From contig CAXHTR010000001.1 in the NCBI GenBank assembly GCA_964019655.1, forward strand, positions 434,001-498,000: a stretch of DNA of 64,000 bases, read 5' to 3'. Origin of the DNA: Perkinsela sp. pyNocScin1. Its lineage: Eukaryota; Euglenozoa; Kinetoplastea; Prokinetoplastida; Perkinselidae. The translations under genes and the position numbers were made by a program. This document shows, piece after piece, positions 19,191-28,219 of the stretch; within the stretch, counting starts at the first letter, position 1, and each line of letters starts with the position of its first letter. The notes below the pieces were generated by a model that saw only the letters and a program-made list of their open reading frames with translations, made no database searches and was not told the origin of the DNA.

Positions 19191-19482
19191 CTCCGACACG
19201 AGTAACGCCTCTATGGGTATCAAAGTGTGTCCATGAGGCTGACTTTCGCGCCGTTGTTGATAATTCTTGGCTTGACTGCGGACAAACACGAGTATGAAGT
19301 GAACACGGTTTGCTAATTTGTAGCCTTTCAGTTATTTTATTTCTCCGATGCGAGTAACGCTACTATGGCCATTGTGATTTGGTCCATGAAGCTGACTTTC
19401 GCACCGTTATCGGATCTTCTTGGCTTAACTGCGGACAAACACGCGTATCATGTGAACACGGTTTGCTAATTTGAAGCCTTTG
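19191..19482 (-). ncRNA. tandem pair of about 140-nt structured units, candidate ncRNAs
   Basis: Units at about 19191-19329 and 19343-19482 share long blocks (ATTAGCAAACCGTGTTCAC, CGTGTTTGTCCGCAGT, AAGCCAAGAA, GCGAAAGTCAGC, GCGTTACTCG on the minus strand). They are interrupted by variable segments, and stop codons are not shared between the units. A hairpin is kept in both: GCCTCATGG paired with CCATAGAGGC in one, GCTTCATGG with CCATAGTAGC in the other. Both end in CGGAGA, an AGA triplet as in the single-hairpin H/ACA-like RNAs of kinetoplastids. They lie between two minus-strand genes, so minus is the likely strand. The class is not proven. Confidence 0.5.
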
Positions 19483-19574
19483 CATCATAAAAATGAATAG
19501 ATACAGAGTTAAAAAAGATCTAAAATGTCCAGTTTTGAAGCTGGCTCGACGCAATAGTAAAATCATGGTCAATA

Positions 19575-20486
19575 TCAGTGCGGAATCGGCTTTATAATTG
19601 CAAAACTACACATAAGGTTGGCATCAACACTCATAACAGCTGCAAAGTTGTTGAACTCGCCACAGTAATTGGGTGCAGAAAAAATTGTAACGAGCTGTCT
19701 GTCACCGAAGAAATGATACCCATTCTCAACGACCTGGTGGGCGCGGCAGACGAGATCGAGCTCATTTCGGTCTAGGAAGTCTTCGAGAACATCGTCACCA
19801 AAGACGTAGCTCACGCCTCTGTCGTTACGGCCCCAGCCCCGGATATTTGCTGGGTCACTCCAAACGAGGTCGCATGTGAGGCCAGAGTCTGGAATGTCTA
19901 ATGGGCGATTGACGTTCTTGATAATCTCATAGTTCTTCAGCTCTGGCGAAAGACCTCCGTGGCAGCAAAAGATCTTTTGCTCGATTGCAGCTGCAAGGGG
20001 TAAGCAGCAGAAGACCTCGGTAAAGTGCTTCCATATTTTCAAGCCTGTGGGCTGATCACCGACGCATCCTAAACGGCGCTTGCATTCATCGTAGAAACCG
20101 TACATGCGGTTAATACTTGCACACTCATGATTGCCGCGCAAGAGGTGGATCTTGTCTGGGTACTTTACTTTGTATGCGAACAGCAATGAAATTGTCTCAA
20201 GTCCATGGCCACCGCGGTCAACGTAATCTCCTAGAAAAAGATAGCTTGTATCCGGGGGATAGCCTTTCATTTCAAAAATACGCATAAGATCATAGAACTG
20301 ACCGTGGATGTCGCCGACCACGATAATTGGGGCTTGCACTTCTAGAAGAGTCTTTTCCTCAAGCAAAGCTCGTCTTGTCAGACTAAGAAGAACTGTCAGT
20401 TCCTTTTCAGAAAAGTTAAAGTACTTCCCGATCTTCGAGGTTCTCGCTTCGTGAAGCCTTTCTATCAAAGCGTCAACAACATCCAT
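19575..20486 (-). CDS. PPP-family Ser/Thr phosphatase, PP1-type catalytic subunit (303 aa)
   Basis: The ATG at 20486 gives [20 protein letters not shown]; the longer frame would need TTG. All PPP metal-binding and catalytic motifs are present: GDIHG (58-62), GDYVDRG (86-92), GNHE (118-121), LVWSDP, and the late [13 protein letters not shown] and [11 protein letters not shown]. The regulatory-subunit groove residues typical of PP1 are plausible, and the SAPNYCGEF end is of PP1 type. The protein stops soon after IIKPIPH, without the usual disordered tail. It is the first protein gene of the leftward block, downstream of a snoRNA-like cluster. PP1 dephosphorylates many targets, with specificity set by partner proteins. 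Confidence 0.93.
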   Translation of the reverse strand: MDVVDALIERLHEARTSKIGKYFNFSEKELTVLLSLTRRALLEEKTLLEVQAPIIVVGDIHGQFYDLMRIFEMKGYPPDTSYLFLGDYVDRGGHGLETISLLFAYKVKYPDKIHLLRGNHECASINRMYGFYDECKRRLGCVGDQPTGLKIWKHFTEVFCCLPLAAAIEQKIFCCHGGLSPELKNYEIIKNVNRPLDIPDSGLTCDLVWSDPANIRGWGRNDRGVSYVFGDDVLEDFLDRNELDLVCRAHQVVENGYHFFGDRQLVTIFSAPNYCGEFNNFAAVMSVDANLMCSFAIIKPIPH

Positions 20487-20583
20487 TTTAGTAAAAACAA
20501 GAATACTTGAAGAAGCTATTGAACAATGCAAGCATAAATGCCGATTCTTTTTTCTTTGTTCACAGAATCTAGCAGCACATGCA

Positions 20584-20665
20584 TCAGACAGGAGAATCCA
20601 TAGTTTGTGTCATTGATCATCACCGAAGTGAGATGTAAATCTAGTGTATAATCACTAATCATCAT
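20584..20665 (-). ncRNA. box C/D snoRNA-like unit 1
   Basis: On the minus strand it runs from box C ATGATGA (20665-20659) to box D CTGA (20587-20584), 82 nt. Between them are a conserved ATTATACACTAGA block, a hairpin with a TTCG loop (CAC-TTCG-GTG), a perfect second C-like box GTGATGA, and the conserved word TGGATTCTCCTG just before box D. GCA/TGC next to the boxes can form a terminal stem. Confidence 0.7.
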
Positions 20666-20705
20666 GCTGGATATTTTTTGCTTGATAGAATAAGAAGAAA
20701 TGACT

Positions 20706-20783
20706 TCAGGCAGGAGAATCCATGGTTTTTATCATACATCCTGGAATGATTCCAAGATCTAGTGTATAATTTTAAATCATCAT
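20706..20783 (-). ncRNA. box C/D snoRNA-like unit 2
   Basis: 78 nt from ATGATGA to CTGA. It has the same conserved blocks as unit 1. The central hairpin has a different sequence but the same place (TGGAAT/ATTCCA), followed by a degenerate C' box TATGATA. Confidence 0.7.
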
Positions 20784-20826
20784 GCAGGAAAGGAACGATA
20801 GTTGAAAATGGTATCCCAGAGTTGAT

Positions 20827-20900
20827 TCAGGAGAATCCAATGCTTGTATCATACAGCTCGGTGCAATACCAAGCTCTATTGTATAATTACAAATCATCAT
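20827..20900 (-). ncRNA. box C/D snoRNA-like unit 3
   Basis: 74 nt from ATGATGA to CTGA. The central hairpin is GCT-GGT/ACC-AGC. Box D here follows TTCTC directly, four bases earlier than in the other units, which have CTGT or CTGC at that place and CTGA next. The conserved guide-like words are kept. Confidence 0.7.
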
Positions 20901-20931
20901 GATGGATATGCGTTTGATAAATATCAAAACA

Positions 20932-21010
20932 TCAGACAGGAGAATCCAAGCTTGTTATCATACGAAGTTGTAAAAGCTTCGGTGTCTAGTGTATAATTAT
21001 AGATCATCAT
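20932..21010 (-). ncRNA. box C/D snoRNA-like unit 4
   Basis: 79 nt from ATGATGA to CTGA. The central hairpin is CGAAG/CTTCG, followed by TATGATA and TGGATTCTCCTGT. This is the unit nearest the inferred start of the leftward transcription block. Confidence 0.7.
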
Positions 21011-22075
21011 GCAGGAAAACCTAGGCCATCCGTTTGCAAAGTACGAGGAGGGACTATTTTAGTCGTCATATGTTCAAACACACTTAAACAATGATAAAAA
21101 GCAACAACCATTAACTTAATTAATGAGAACAGGCCGATGAAAATTCTAGACAGACACGACGACGGCAGTGGTTTGTAAAATAAGATCAATGTCAGTCTAT
21201 CCGTACAGAGAACTTTTATCGTTACCATTCTAGCGAGTTATTCTTTTAATCCACCCAGTAGCGTTACAACAATGTATGCTTTTATCAGTGCCCGAGGAAA
21301 AGCGGATCAGTATAATTTAATTGTGACCCTAGCGTGCATTTAGATTCAATGCTATTTAATCATCCATTGTCGAAATCACTCAGAATAATCTGACTTCACA
21401 TATTGTTCTAGAATTCAATCGTCTATTTCCGCTCGAAATTACTTTTTTTCATAGTGGAACTCATTACCTCTATGATAATTGGAGTTCTCGAGTAATCACG
21501 CCTGCGGTTGAACTGAATTATATAATGAAGTAGAAGCAGTGTTTCAAAATGCCCCGTCTACGGCGTGAATATAATCAGAAAGCATACTCAATACTCGGTG
21601 GCTGTATCGAACACAATGCAGAATTGGCTTACATTTTGCCCCTATACATTTTGCCCCCCTATAATTCTTCATCTAAAAGGTTTGGTTTATGTTAGGGAGA
21701 TAGATAGGTGCAACTTTACTGCCAATGTATTAGAAGCTATATCAGTAAGCAGAAATATATCCGGAGTCTTAAAGAAGAACCAATTTTCAGAGGGTGAATT
21801 CGAAATGTTCTAAGTTTGAACCCTAGCTTTAGAATTGAATGAATGTAGGTGCATCGGCAAGTTGCTTTCCATTATTGTGAATTCGCAAACATCATATCAA
21901 AGTGACTTACTCGGCATGACAAATTTGAATAGCTTGATTCTTGGAGTTCACAGATCTAAGGGATTATTACAATGTAGTATATACTAGTACAAAGTGTATC
22001 AAATAGCCCACTCTCTTTAGACTGAAATATCGATAAAAACATCTGGAAATACCAATTTATCCTGTTACAAAATCA
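21011..22075. promoter_or_regulatory. divergent strand-switch region
   Basis: The leftward block (snoRNA-like units, PP1 and beyond) and the rightward block (LRR gene from 22076) diverge here. The DNA is AT-rich and has no supported gene. In kinetoplastids such regions hold dispersed RNA polymerase II start sites rather than TATA promoters. That role is inferred from gene direction alone; I cannot point to a start site. Confidence 0.5.
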
Positions 22076-23188
22076 ATGCTTGGGCTACTTAATTGCATAG
22101 ACACGCCTATCGGAAAGGTAGACATTTCATCGTTTGACGAGCAGACACTTATGGAGCTATTCGTGGGCTCCTACAGTGAGAAAACACAGGAACGCTTTCA
22201 AGGTCCATCTCGTGAGTTCCTCGCGATTGAGTCGTGGCCAGGATTAGTTTTCGATGACAGCGGCAATGTCAGCGTTATCATCATTTGGGCAACCTCAGTT
22301 GAACCAGTGGACTCCAATTTATCTCTCGAGTATCTTCCGCAAAATCTCAAAAGACTTGTAATTAGCGACACATACTGCATCGGTACAGTGAACATGGCAA
22401 GTTTGCCGCGATCTTTGGAGCAATTGCTTATAAATAAAAATAAATTTCATGGCGCACTGGAGTTTTCTGAAGCTCCTCAAGGACTGAAAATCTTCAGGGC
22501 ATCACAAAATTGTTTTGATGGAAATCTCGATATACCATCTCTTCCCAAAGCACTCCAAAAACTTGAACTCGGCCGGAATTCCATGAAAGGTACGCTCGAT
22601 TTGTCAGCACTTCCTCCCAACCTCACGTTGTTGAATCTCTCGTGCAACAGATTTAAGGGCAGTATCGATTTATCAGCACTCCCAGTATGTCTCGACACTT
22701 TGGACTTGGGCATCAACCAGCTCGAAGGAAGTCTATGCCTTGATTCCTTACCAAGTATGCTCGAGACGCTTCGCCTCCACGGAAATTCTTTTTCGGGAAG
22801 TGTGAACTTAAGATCACTGCCAGTGGAGCTCGGTCAATTCTGTATAGCAAACAACTCGCTTCAGGGAGAGCTCGACTGCGCTGCACTTCCAGCGGGCCTT
22901 TACTTCCTCAATGTAGCGAGCAACCAGCTTTCGGGCTCTCTCAATCTACGCGCCCTTCCTAGAGAACTCGAAGAAATGTTCGCCTACGACAATAATTTCC
23001 ATGGAAGTATCGACTTGACCGCGCTGCCTGAGGAACTCGAAACTCTCAAGCTCGACAGGAACGCACTGGAGGGCGCACTCGATCTGGGGAATCTTCCAGA
23101 TGGGCTGTCTGATCTGCACTTGGATCAGAATAACTTTGAGCCTGTCGACAAGACTGTCATCGGCAAGGATGTCAAGTTCTCAATTTGA
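22076..23188 (+). CDS. LRR protein, subfamily A (370 aa)
   Basis: ATG at 22076, leader MLGLLNCIDT. The cap is divergent: IGKVDISSFDEQTLMELFVG, RFQGPSREFLAIESWPGLVF, with ESWPG in place of CSW-GV-C and no cap cysteine pair. Twelve repeats follow (YLPQNL through NLPDGL) with very regular spacing and mostly GSIDLSALP-type turns. The protein ends shortly after the last repeat with VDKTVIGKDVKFSI, an ending similar to the 36850-38229 and 59258-60637 genes. It is the first protein gene of the rightward block. Codon use is more AT-rich than in the housekeeping genes. Confidence 0.88.
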   Translation: MLGLLNCIDTPIGKVDISSFDEQTLMELFVGSYSEKTQERFQGPSREFLAIESWPGLVFDDSGNVSVIIIWATSVEPVDSNLSLEYLPQNLKRLVISDTYCIGTVNMASLPRSLEQLLINKNKFHGALEFSEAPQGLKIFRASQNCFDGNLDIPSLPKALQKLELGRNSMKGTLDLSALPPNLTLLNLSCNRFKGSIDLSALPVCLDTLDLGINQLEGSLCLDSLPSMLETLRLHGNSFSGSVNLRSLPVELGQFCIANNSLQGELDCAALPAGLYFLNVASNQLSGSLNLRALPRELEEMFAYDNNFHGSIDLTALPEELETLKLDRNALEGALDLGNLPDGLSDLHLDQNNFEPVDKTVIGKDVKFSI

Positions 23189-23307
23189 TATGAAGCGTAA
23201 AAGTCTGAATTTTATTAAGATGATCACATATTATGAGCTTAGAAAGAGCTCTTTTCCGTGTGAAGACATCTATCGCTGCAATCGGTTACATTTCCGTATA
23301 ACACGCA

Positions 23308-24519
23308 ATGCTAATTCAGCTCTTCCTCTTCGCCGATATTGATGGCCTTGGTCGCTTTGACCGCAGTGCAGTCACCCAGCAGGACCTCCTGGAGCTTGTG
23401 GTCAGTGAGCTTCCCGATCGCGATCGCTTTCTGAGCCAAGACGGTGGTTTTTTGAGTATCGAGAACTGGCCTGGTATCATAACCAGTGATACTGGCGCGG
23501 TGCGTGAGATCCAGTGGTTCTATCCCTTCTCAGCCTTTTTCCCGCAAGGTGGCACAATATTCCTCGAATATCTCCCAGACACTGTCGAGACACTTATCGT
23601 TCGGTCAACAAATCTCTCAGGGGAAATCAATTGTGCGAAGCTCCCTGTTGCCCTGGAGACTCTGAACATAGCGATCAACAAATTTCGAGGGTCTCTCGAC
23701 CTTGAAGCGCTCCCGCCGAAGATTGTGCACTTTGACGTTACATGCAATGCGCTCTCGGGGTCCATTTCGCTCAGTCGGCTGCCAGAGACGCTCAAACGGC
23801 TGCTCATCGAATGGAACGATTTCAGAGGGAATCTTTCACTCGACAGTCTCCCGACTGGGCTTCAAAACCTTGTGCTTCGAATCAATGCGCTGGAGGGGAC
23901 TATAGCAACAGCTGCGCTTCCACAGTCCCTTTGCGCGCTGCACATCGAAACGAATGCATTTCGGGGGAGTCTGGACTTCGCGCACCTCCCCAGAAGCCTC
24001 CAGTACCTAAAGGTCACAGACAACGCTTTTACGGGGAGTGCAGACCTCCAGGGCCTCCCGGGAGAGCTGCTCCAGCTCGATATAGCTAACAACGGTTTTT
24101 CGGGTAGCTTGTGCCTCAGCTCGCTCCCAGAAAGCCTCGCTGCGCTCCACGCGTCGAAAAATCAGCTCTCGGGGACAATCGATATTGGGCACCTGCCCTT
24201 CCGCATGATCTCGCTCGAGCTCCACGGGAACAAGCTCTGCGGCTCCGTCGACTTTTCTGTCCTGCCCGGTGCGCTCGAAACCCTCAACCTCAGTCGCAAC
24301 CAGCTCAGCGGCGAAGTGACCTTCTTCGATCTGCCGCAGAGTCTTGTGCTCATCGACCTGCGACTCAATGCATTTCAGGGGAACGTCGTGGTCCAGGGAG
24401 ATCTGAACCTGATGCTCGTCAAGCTGCGGATCGGGGGCACATCGCTACGCGGGGTGCTCCGCGGCGACGACTCGCCCATACCAGAGTCGGGCATTGCAGT
24501 GGACTACTCGCTGGATTGA
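23308..24519 (+). CDS. LRR protein, subfamily A (403 aa)
   Basis: ATG at 23308, leader MLIQLFLFADI. The cap shares the ENWPG variant with the gene upstream (FLSQDGGFLSIENWPGIITS, GRFDRSAVTQQDLLELVVSE), so these two neighbours form a sub-branch that lost the cap cysteines. Twelve full repeats follow, with runs such as GTIDIGHLPFRM and GSVDFSVLPGAL. A final degenerate strand leads into a hydrophilic tail (GVLRGDDSPIPESGIAVDY). No anchor is visible. Confidence 0.88.
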   Translation: MLIQLFLFADIDGLGRFDRSAVTQQDLLELVVSELPDRDRFLSQDGGFLSIENWPGIITSDTGAVREIQWFYPFSAFFPQGGTIFLEYLPDTVETLIVRSTNLSGEINCAKLPVALETLNIAINKFRGSLDLEALPPKIVHFDVTCNALSGSISLSRLPETLKRLLIEWNDFRGNLSLDSLPTGLQNLVLRINALEGTIATAALPQSLCALHIETNAFRGSLDFAHLPRSLQYLKVTDNAFTGSADLQGLPGELLQLDIANNGFSGSLCLSSLPESLAALHASKNQLSGTIDIGHLPFRMISLELHGNKLCGSVDFSVLPGALETLNLSRNQLSGEVTFFDLPQSLVLIDLRLNAFQGNVVVQGDLNLMLVKLRIGGTSLRGVLRGDDSPIPESGIAVDYSLD

Positions 24520-24661
24520 CGCTCATACGAAGAGCGTTTTGTTTGAATTCGAATACGCATGTGCACGCCAAGTGTTCTTGAAAGTGAATCAGCGCCTCAA
24601 AGTAAAGAAATAGTCTCAAGTCGCTTTGGGCCTGTTCCTCTTCATATTCATCCAAAATTCA

Positions 24662-25405
24662 ATGCACTGTCCCCTTGCCCTATTCGCTACCCATCTCACA
24701 GCTGCAGACATTCCATCGAACACTTTACCAACAGCAGAAGAGCGCGACATAATGCAAATAGAGTGCATGCACAACCTCATCAACCTCGAGCGCTGCCGCA
24801 CAAACAGCATGGCTTTCGGCGACTTGGATCTCGGTGACGCTGACACAGTCAACGAAGTGTGCCTCTGGCCAGGCGTGTACTGCGAGACCTCTGTGACGAA
24901 AATCCTGTGGATGGACAACCGCCCGAAAGAGTTGGATTCCTTCTTCGAGACAGCGTACTGCCTCTTACTCGAGTGGCTCCCGCCGACGCTCACGCGCTTT
25001 GCTGTCCAGCGCGCCGCGATCCACTTCGGGTTGTCGGTCCCGCACCTTCCGCATAAGCTGCGATACTTTACTGCCGAGAACTGCGAGCTCGTGGGCTCGC
25101 TTGTCCTGCGAGGCCTCCCACCGGCGCTTATCGCGCTGCAGCTGAGCCATAACTTTTTCATTGGGAAAATTTATTTGGTCGAGCTGCCAAAGCAGATTGA
25201 ATTCGTCGACCTGCGCTTCAACGCTATTTCCCACGCGTATGTGCTGAACGAGCTGCTCCCTCGGAGTCTCTGCGAGGTGGTCCTGTACAATGGAAGCGAG
25301 TTCTCGAACAAGGTCTCTATTCGCAGTCTGAACAGAAAACAGGGCCCAGACCCCCGTGTGCAGGTGAGCGCTAGCCTTGGGCCGCTGCGCAGTGCGAAGA
25401 GATAG
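24662..25405 (+). CDS. LRR protein, subfamily B (247 aa)
   Basis: The first real ATG is at 24662 (MHCPLALFATHLTAADIPSN), a leader of about 15 hydrophobic residues. The cap has EERDIMQIECMHNLI and an EVCLWPGVYCETSVTKILWM core, so it keeps C-W-GV-C while belonging to B by its repeats: LEWLPPTLTRFAVQ, HLPHKLRYFTAENCEL, GLPPALIALQLSHNFF, ELPKQIEFVDLRFNAI. The hallmark TR-LPR is weakened here. The C-terminal 30 residues are basic (SLNRKQGPDPRVQV, GPLRSAKR). Confidence 0.82.
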   Translation: MHCPLALFATHLTAADIPSNTLPTAEERDIMQIECMHNLINLERCRTNSMAFGDLDLGDADTVNEVCLWPGVYCETSVTKILWMDNRPKELDSFFETAYCLLLEWLPPTLTRFAVQRAAIHFGLSVPHLPHKLRYFTAENCELVGSLVLRGLPPALIALQLSHNFFIGKIYLVELPKQIEFVDLRFNAISHAYVLNELLPRSLCEVVLYNGSEFSNKVSIRSLNRKQGPDPRVQVSASLGPLRSAKR

Positions 25406-26208
25406 GTCAAGAAGGCGTGTGCATGTGAGAATGTTTGCGGGAAAGATCTTTCGTATTCAATCCCATGCTGCAGGACACTGCGAGGCTTTCTACATGAAAG
25501 CCAGTAGGTCTGTAGCAGGGAAAGATATTTTCTTTGAGAAAATGTTTGGTATTAAGCTGGTTGTCATTAGCCTTTTGAAAAACGTTTTATTCGAAGAGTT
25601 CGAGTAAGAGTTTAGTTTCTTGAGATCAACCACAGCGCTCTCAGTAAGCCATGCAGAGTAGCCATACAAGAATGGATTGGTCAACAATCCTATGAAGAGT
25701 TCTCATCGCTCACGTTGTTCCCACTATTCATTTATCAAGGGATATTCAGCCCCAGCATCTATCCAGAAGGGAAATCGTACAACTTTGGCGCAACAGTAGT
25801 AAAAAGTACCCCATTTCACCCATATTTTTCTCGACAAGTGACACATCGGCCAGTGAAGCCAGATTTTCTCTATAAACCAGTGGCCCCCGAACGATGGGAT
25901 TTCTGGGATCATGCTCGAATTCTTTTAAGCCGGAGGCCTACTTTTTGGTGTGCACTTTAGTATGAGTTACTCGTATAACAGTCATTTCCGGATCATTCGA
26001 ACCTTTTCACGCTTGAAATGAATTCATTCAACTCTTGTAGGCTCAAAACGGGGTTGATACCCAGCATTCAAAAAAGTTGAAAAGCACTAGGCTTGCTACT
26101 ACTTCCAAGCGGCTCGCAACTTTTCCCGTATTTTCACACCGCTAATTTCCTTTCATCCAAACACATTTTCTGCAAATTCATTTTTCTTCGCTGCTTTCTA
26201 CGAACACA
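25406..26208. other. intergenic, nothing seen
   Basis: About 800 bases without a supported gene. A pyrimidine tract (TTGCTACTACTTCCAAG near 26092-26108) could serve as a trans-splice acceptor for the gene at 26209 if this is a kinetoplastid. Confidence 0.45.
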
Positions 26209-26652
26209 ATGCGTAACAAATCTGGTGGACGAAGCAGTTCAGGACCGAGCCGCTCCTCGCGGTCCTCGTACGGGTCAAACAGTATTGTCCCCGTGCGGCA
26301 GTCGACACCCCAGGCCCCGCCGAGGCCCGCGGGCAGCCCAGCCCATAGTGGCTCTCCCTCCCTCTTCTCGACCTTTGCGAGTAGCGCCGCCGGCGCTGTC
26401 GCTGGCAACGCGCTCAGCGGCCTTTTCCACGGCAGTGAGTCCGCTGTGCAGAACGAAAGCGCCCAGTCAGGCGCCGTCGACGTGATGCCGCCAAGCTCGA
26501 CAGTCGCCCAGCAGGCGAGCGTCGGCAACCACCCGTGCGCCGCACTCATCAACGACTTCATCTACTGCGCCGAAAACATCGGGCAGGGCCAGTGCACGAG
26601 GCAGTGGGAGACCTTTGAGCAGTGCCACTACCAGAACCCGACGTGGTTTTAA
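26209..26652 (+). CDS. twin-CX9C protein, CHCHD2/CHCHD10/Mix17-like (147 aa)
   Basis: The N-terminal 50 residues are Ser/Arg/Pro-rich and low in complexity (GGRSSSGPSRSSRSSYGSN), like the targeting region of CHCHD2. A Gly/Ala-rich hydrophobic stretch follows (FASSAAGAVAGNALSG, 55-71). The C-terminal CHCH domain has C110-x9-C120 and C129-x9-C139, the exact twin CX9C pattern oxidised by Mia40 in the mitochondrial intermembrane space. Order and length match CHCHD2/CHCHD10/yeast Mix17, linked to respiratory function and cristae. It is one of few non-LRR genes in the rightward block. Confidence 0.88.
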   Translation: MRNKSGGRSSSGPSRSSRSSYGSNSIVPVRQSTPQAPPRPAGSPAHSGSPSLFSTFASSAAGAVAGNALSGLFHGSESAVQNESAQSGAVDVMPPSSTVAQQASVGNHPCAALINDFIYCAENIGQGQCTRQWETFEQCHYQNPTWF

Positions 26653-27211
26653 GACTTCATGCGATAGGTAAGATTTGCACCTTAGAATAGTGTAGTGTCG
26701 GCAAGTAGTACGAGAGGTGAGTGGTACTGTATTTCGATTTTATGTATTTAACTTGAGTGGATAATGTCGATGCGTGATAGCGAGTGAATACAACAGGAGT
26801 CTACTGACGAGCATGAATCTGAATGAATCCTCTTCAAATTTACGAATAACCGTTTTGGGAACCAAAAATTTGCAAAGATGGGAACTGTGCCACATTCCTG
26901 CGTAAATGTGCAATTATTCTGCCTGGTTTACTTGATTTTCATATCCAATGAGCAACAGCCTTACGCTCTTTCACAGTTTGGCCATGACTGACGCTCTGTG
27001 TGTCTAAAAATCAATGTTTCAAACAGGCGTACACAGAAAGGTCCCTATTTGATCAACTTAATTTCAAGAGAAGGGGTCAGTATTATTTTCATAGCAAATG
27101 GCGAGAAATAGCAGTAAAGCCCCTGTCGCATCATTCTGCGCACAATACTGTTTTCAGGACGACAAGCACATAATTTCGATTTTCATATCTCCTCGAAATT
27201 TTACCTTTTTA
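26653..27211. other. intergenic; upstream in-frame extension of next gene is doubtful
   Basis: An ATG at 27098 is in frame with the LRR gene at 27212 but would add 38 residues unlike other members. Nothing else is supported here. Confidence 0.5.
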
Positions 27212-28045
27212 ATGCTTTACTTCACCTGCATCGACCCGCACCTCGGCCGCCTCGACTACGAATCGCTCAGCGACCAGGCCCGCATGGAGATTTTTGTCGC
27301 TGGCGTCGAGCAGAAGGCCAAGTCGTGCCTCCAGGACGCGAACGGCGCGTACCGCGACGCCTGCGAGTGGGCCGCCGTGCAGTGCGACGACGAGGGCAAC
27401 GTTATCTGCATCAAACCGCCGTCGCGCTGCGTCAACATCAAGGGCACCTTCAATCTTGATTATATCCCGCCCAAATGCACCTATTTTAGGCTCTCGATGA
27501 AGACCGCGACGGGCACGCTCGAGACAGCGCTACTGCCGCAGGCCCTCGAGGTCTTCGCGTGCGGCGACAACAATTTTACGGGGACTGTCGACTTCACGAA
27601 AATTCCGCCCGCGGTCGAGGAGTTCCGCATCTCAAGCAACAGTTTTGAGGGGACCTGTGACTTGACGAAGCTCCCAGCAGGCCTGTGCTCGCTCGAGATC
27701 GCAGACAACTATTTTACGGGGAGCATGGACCTAACCGCCCTGCCTGCAGGTCTCACCGACCTTGACGCCGGCTGCAACGCCTTTACGGGGGAAATTGATC
27801 TGCATAAACTGCCGGCAGCGCTGGAATCACTCTTTATCGACGGCAACTCGCTGTGCGGGAAGTTTTCATTGATAAATCTGCCAGAATCCCTCGAGGAGGT
27901 CTTGGCGAGCAATAATGCGTTTACAGGGGAAGCCATTGTGTTCGATCGGGAGGATCTCAGCGTCAAACTCTCGGGAAATAAGATTGATCGTGTGCTCGAC
28001 GAGCTTGGGAATGTTCACGAGTTGGAGTTCGATATTCTTGACTAG
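27212..28045 (+). CDS. LRR protein, subfamily A (277 aa)
   Basis: I start at 27212, leader MLYFTCIDP, which fits the family better than the in-frame ATG at 27098. The cap is canonical: LGRLDYESLSDQARMEIFVA, LQDANGAYRDACEWAAVQCD, with the GTFNLDYIPP strand. Six to seven repeats follow, with GSMDLTALPAGL, GEIDLHKLPAAL and a final NLPESLEEV. The end is the A-type finish shared with the 32744, 34013, 39106 and 48786 genes: a strand with VKLSGNKIDRVLDELGNVHE. That Asn-x-I-x-x-V-x-D-E-G motif may be a C-terminal cap. Confidence 0.88.
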   Translation: MLYFTCIDPHLGRLDYESLSDQARMEIFVAGVEQKAKSCLQDANGAYRDACEWAAVQCDDEGNVICIKPPSRCVNIKGTFNLDYIPPKCTYFRLSMKTATGTLETALLPQALEVFACGDNNFTGTVDFTKIPPAVEEFRISSNSFEGTCDLTKLPAGLCSLEIADNYFTGSMDLTALPAGLTDLDAGCNAFTGEIDLHKLPAALESLFIDGNSLCGKFSLINLPESLEEVLASNNAFTGEAIVFDREDLSVKLSGNKIDRVLDELGNVHELEFDILD

Positions 28046-28219
28046 GGTGAGGAAGCGATAAAGAATGCGAAGGTGCATGCTCGTATTCGCTAATGTGAAA
28101 ATTTTGTGCTAATTGCGAAGATGAATGTTGCGAACTTCAAGTGATTCATATTTTTCGTAAAGACCTGATTTGCTCATATCTGCCTCTGTTTTGTTAAAAA
28201 TCATTCAAAAGTAGTCGGA

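Noticed and set aside
20584-21010. Spliced-leader RNA gene array
   Set aside because: Units lack a spliced-leader-like exon and a splice donor followed by an Sm site; box C/D ends explain them better.
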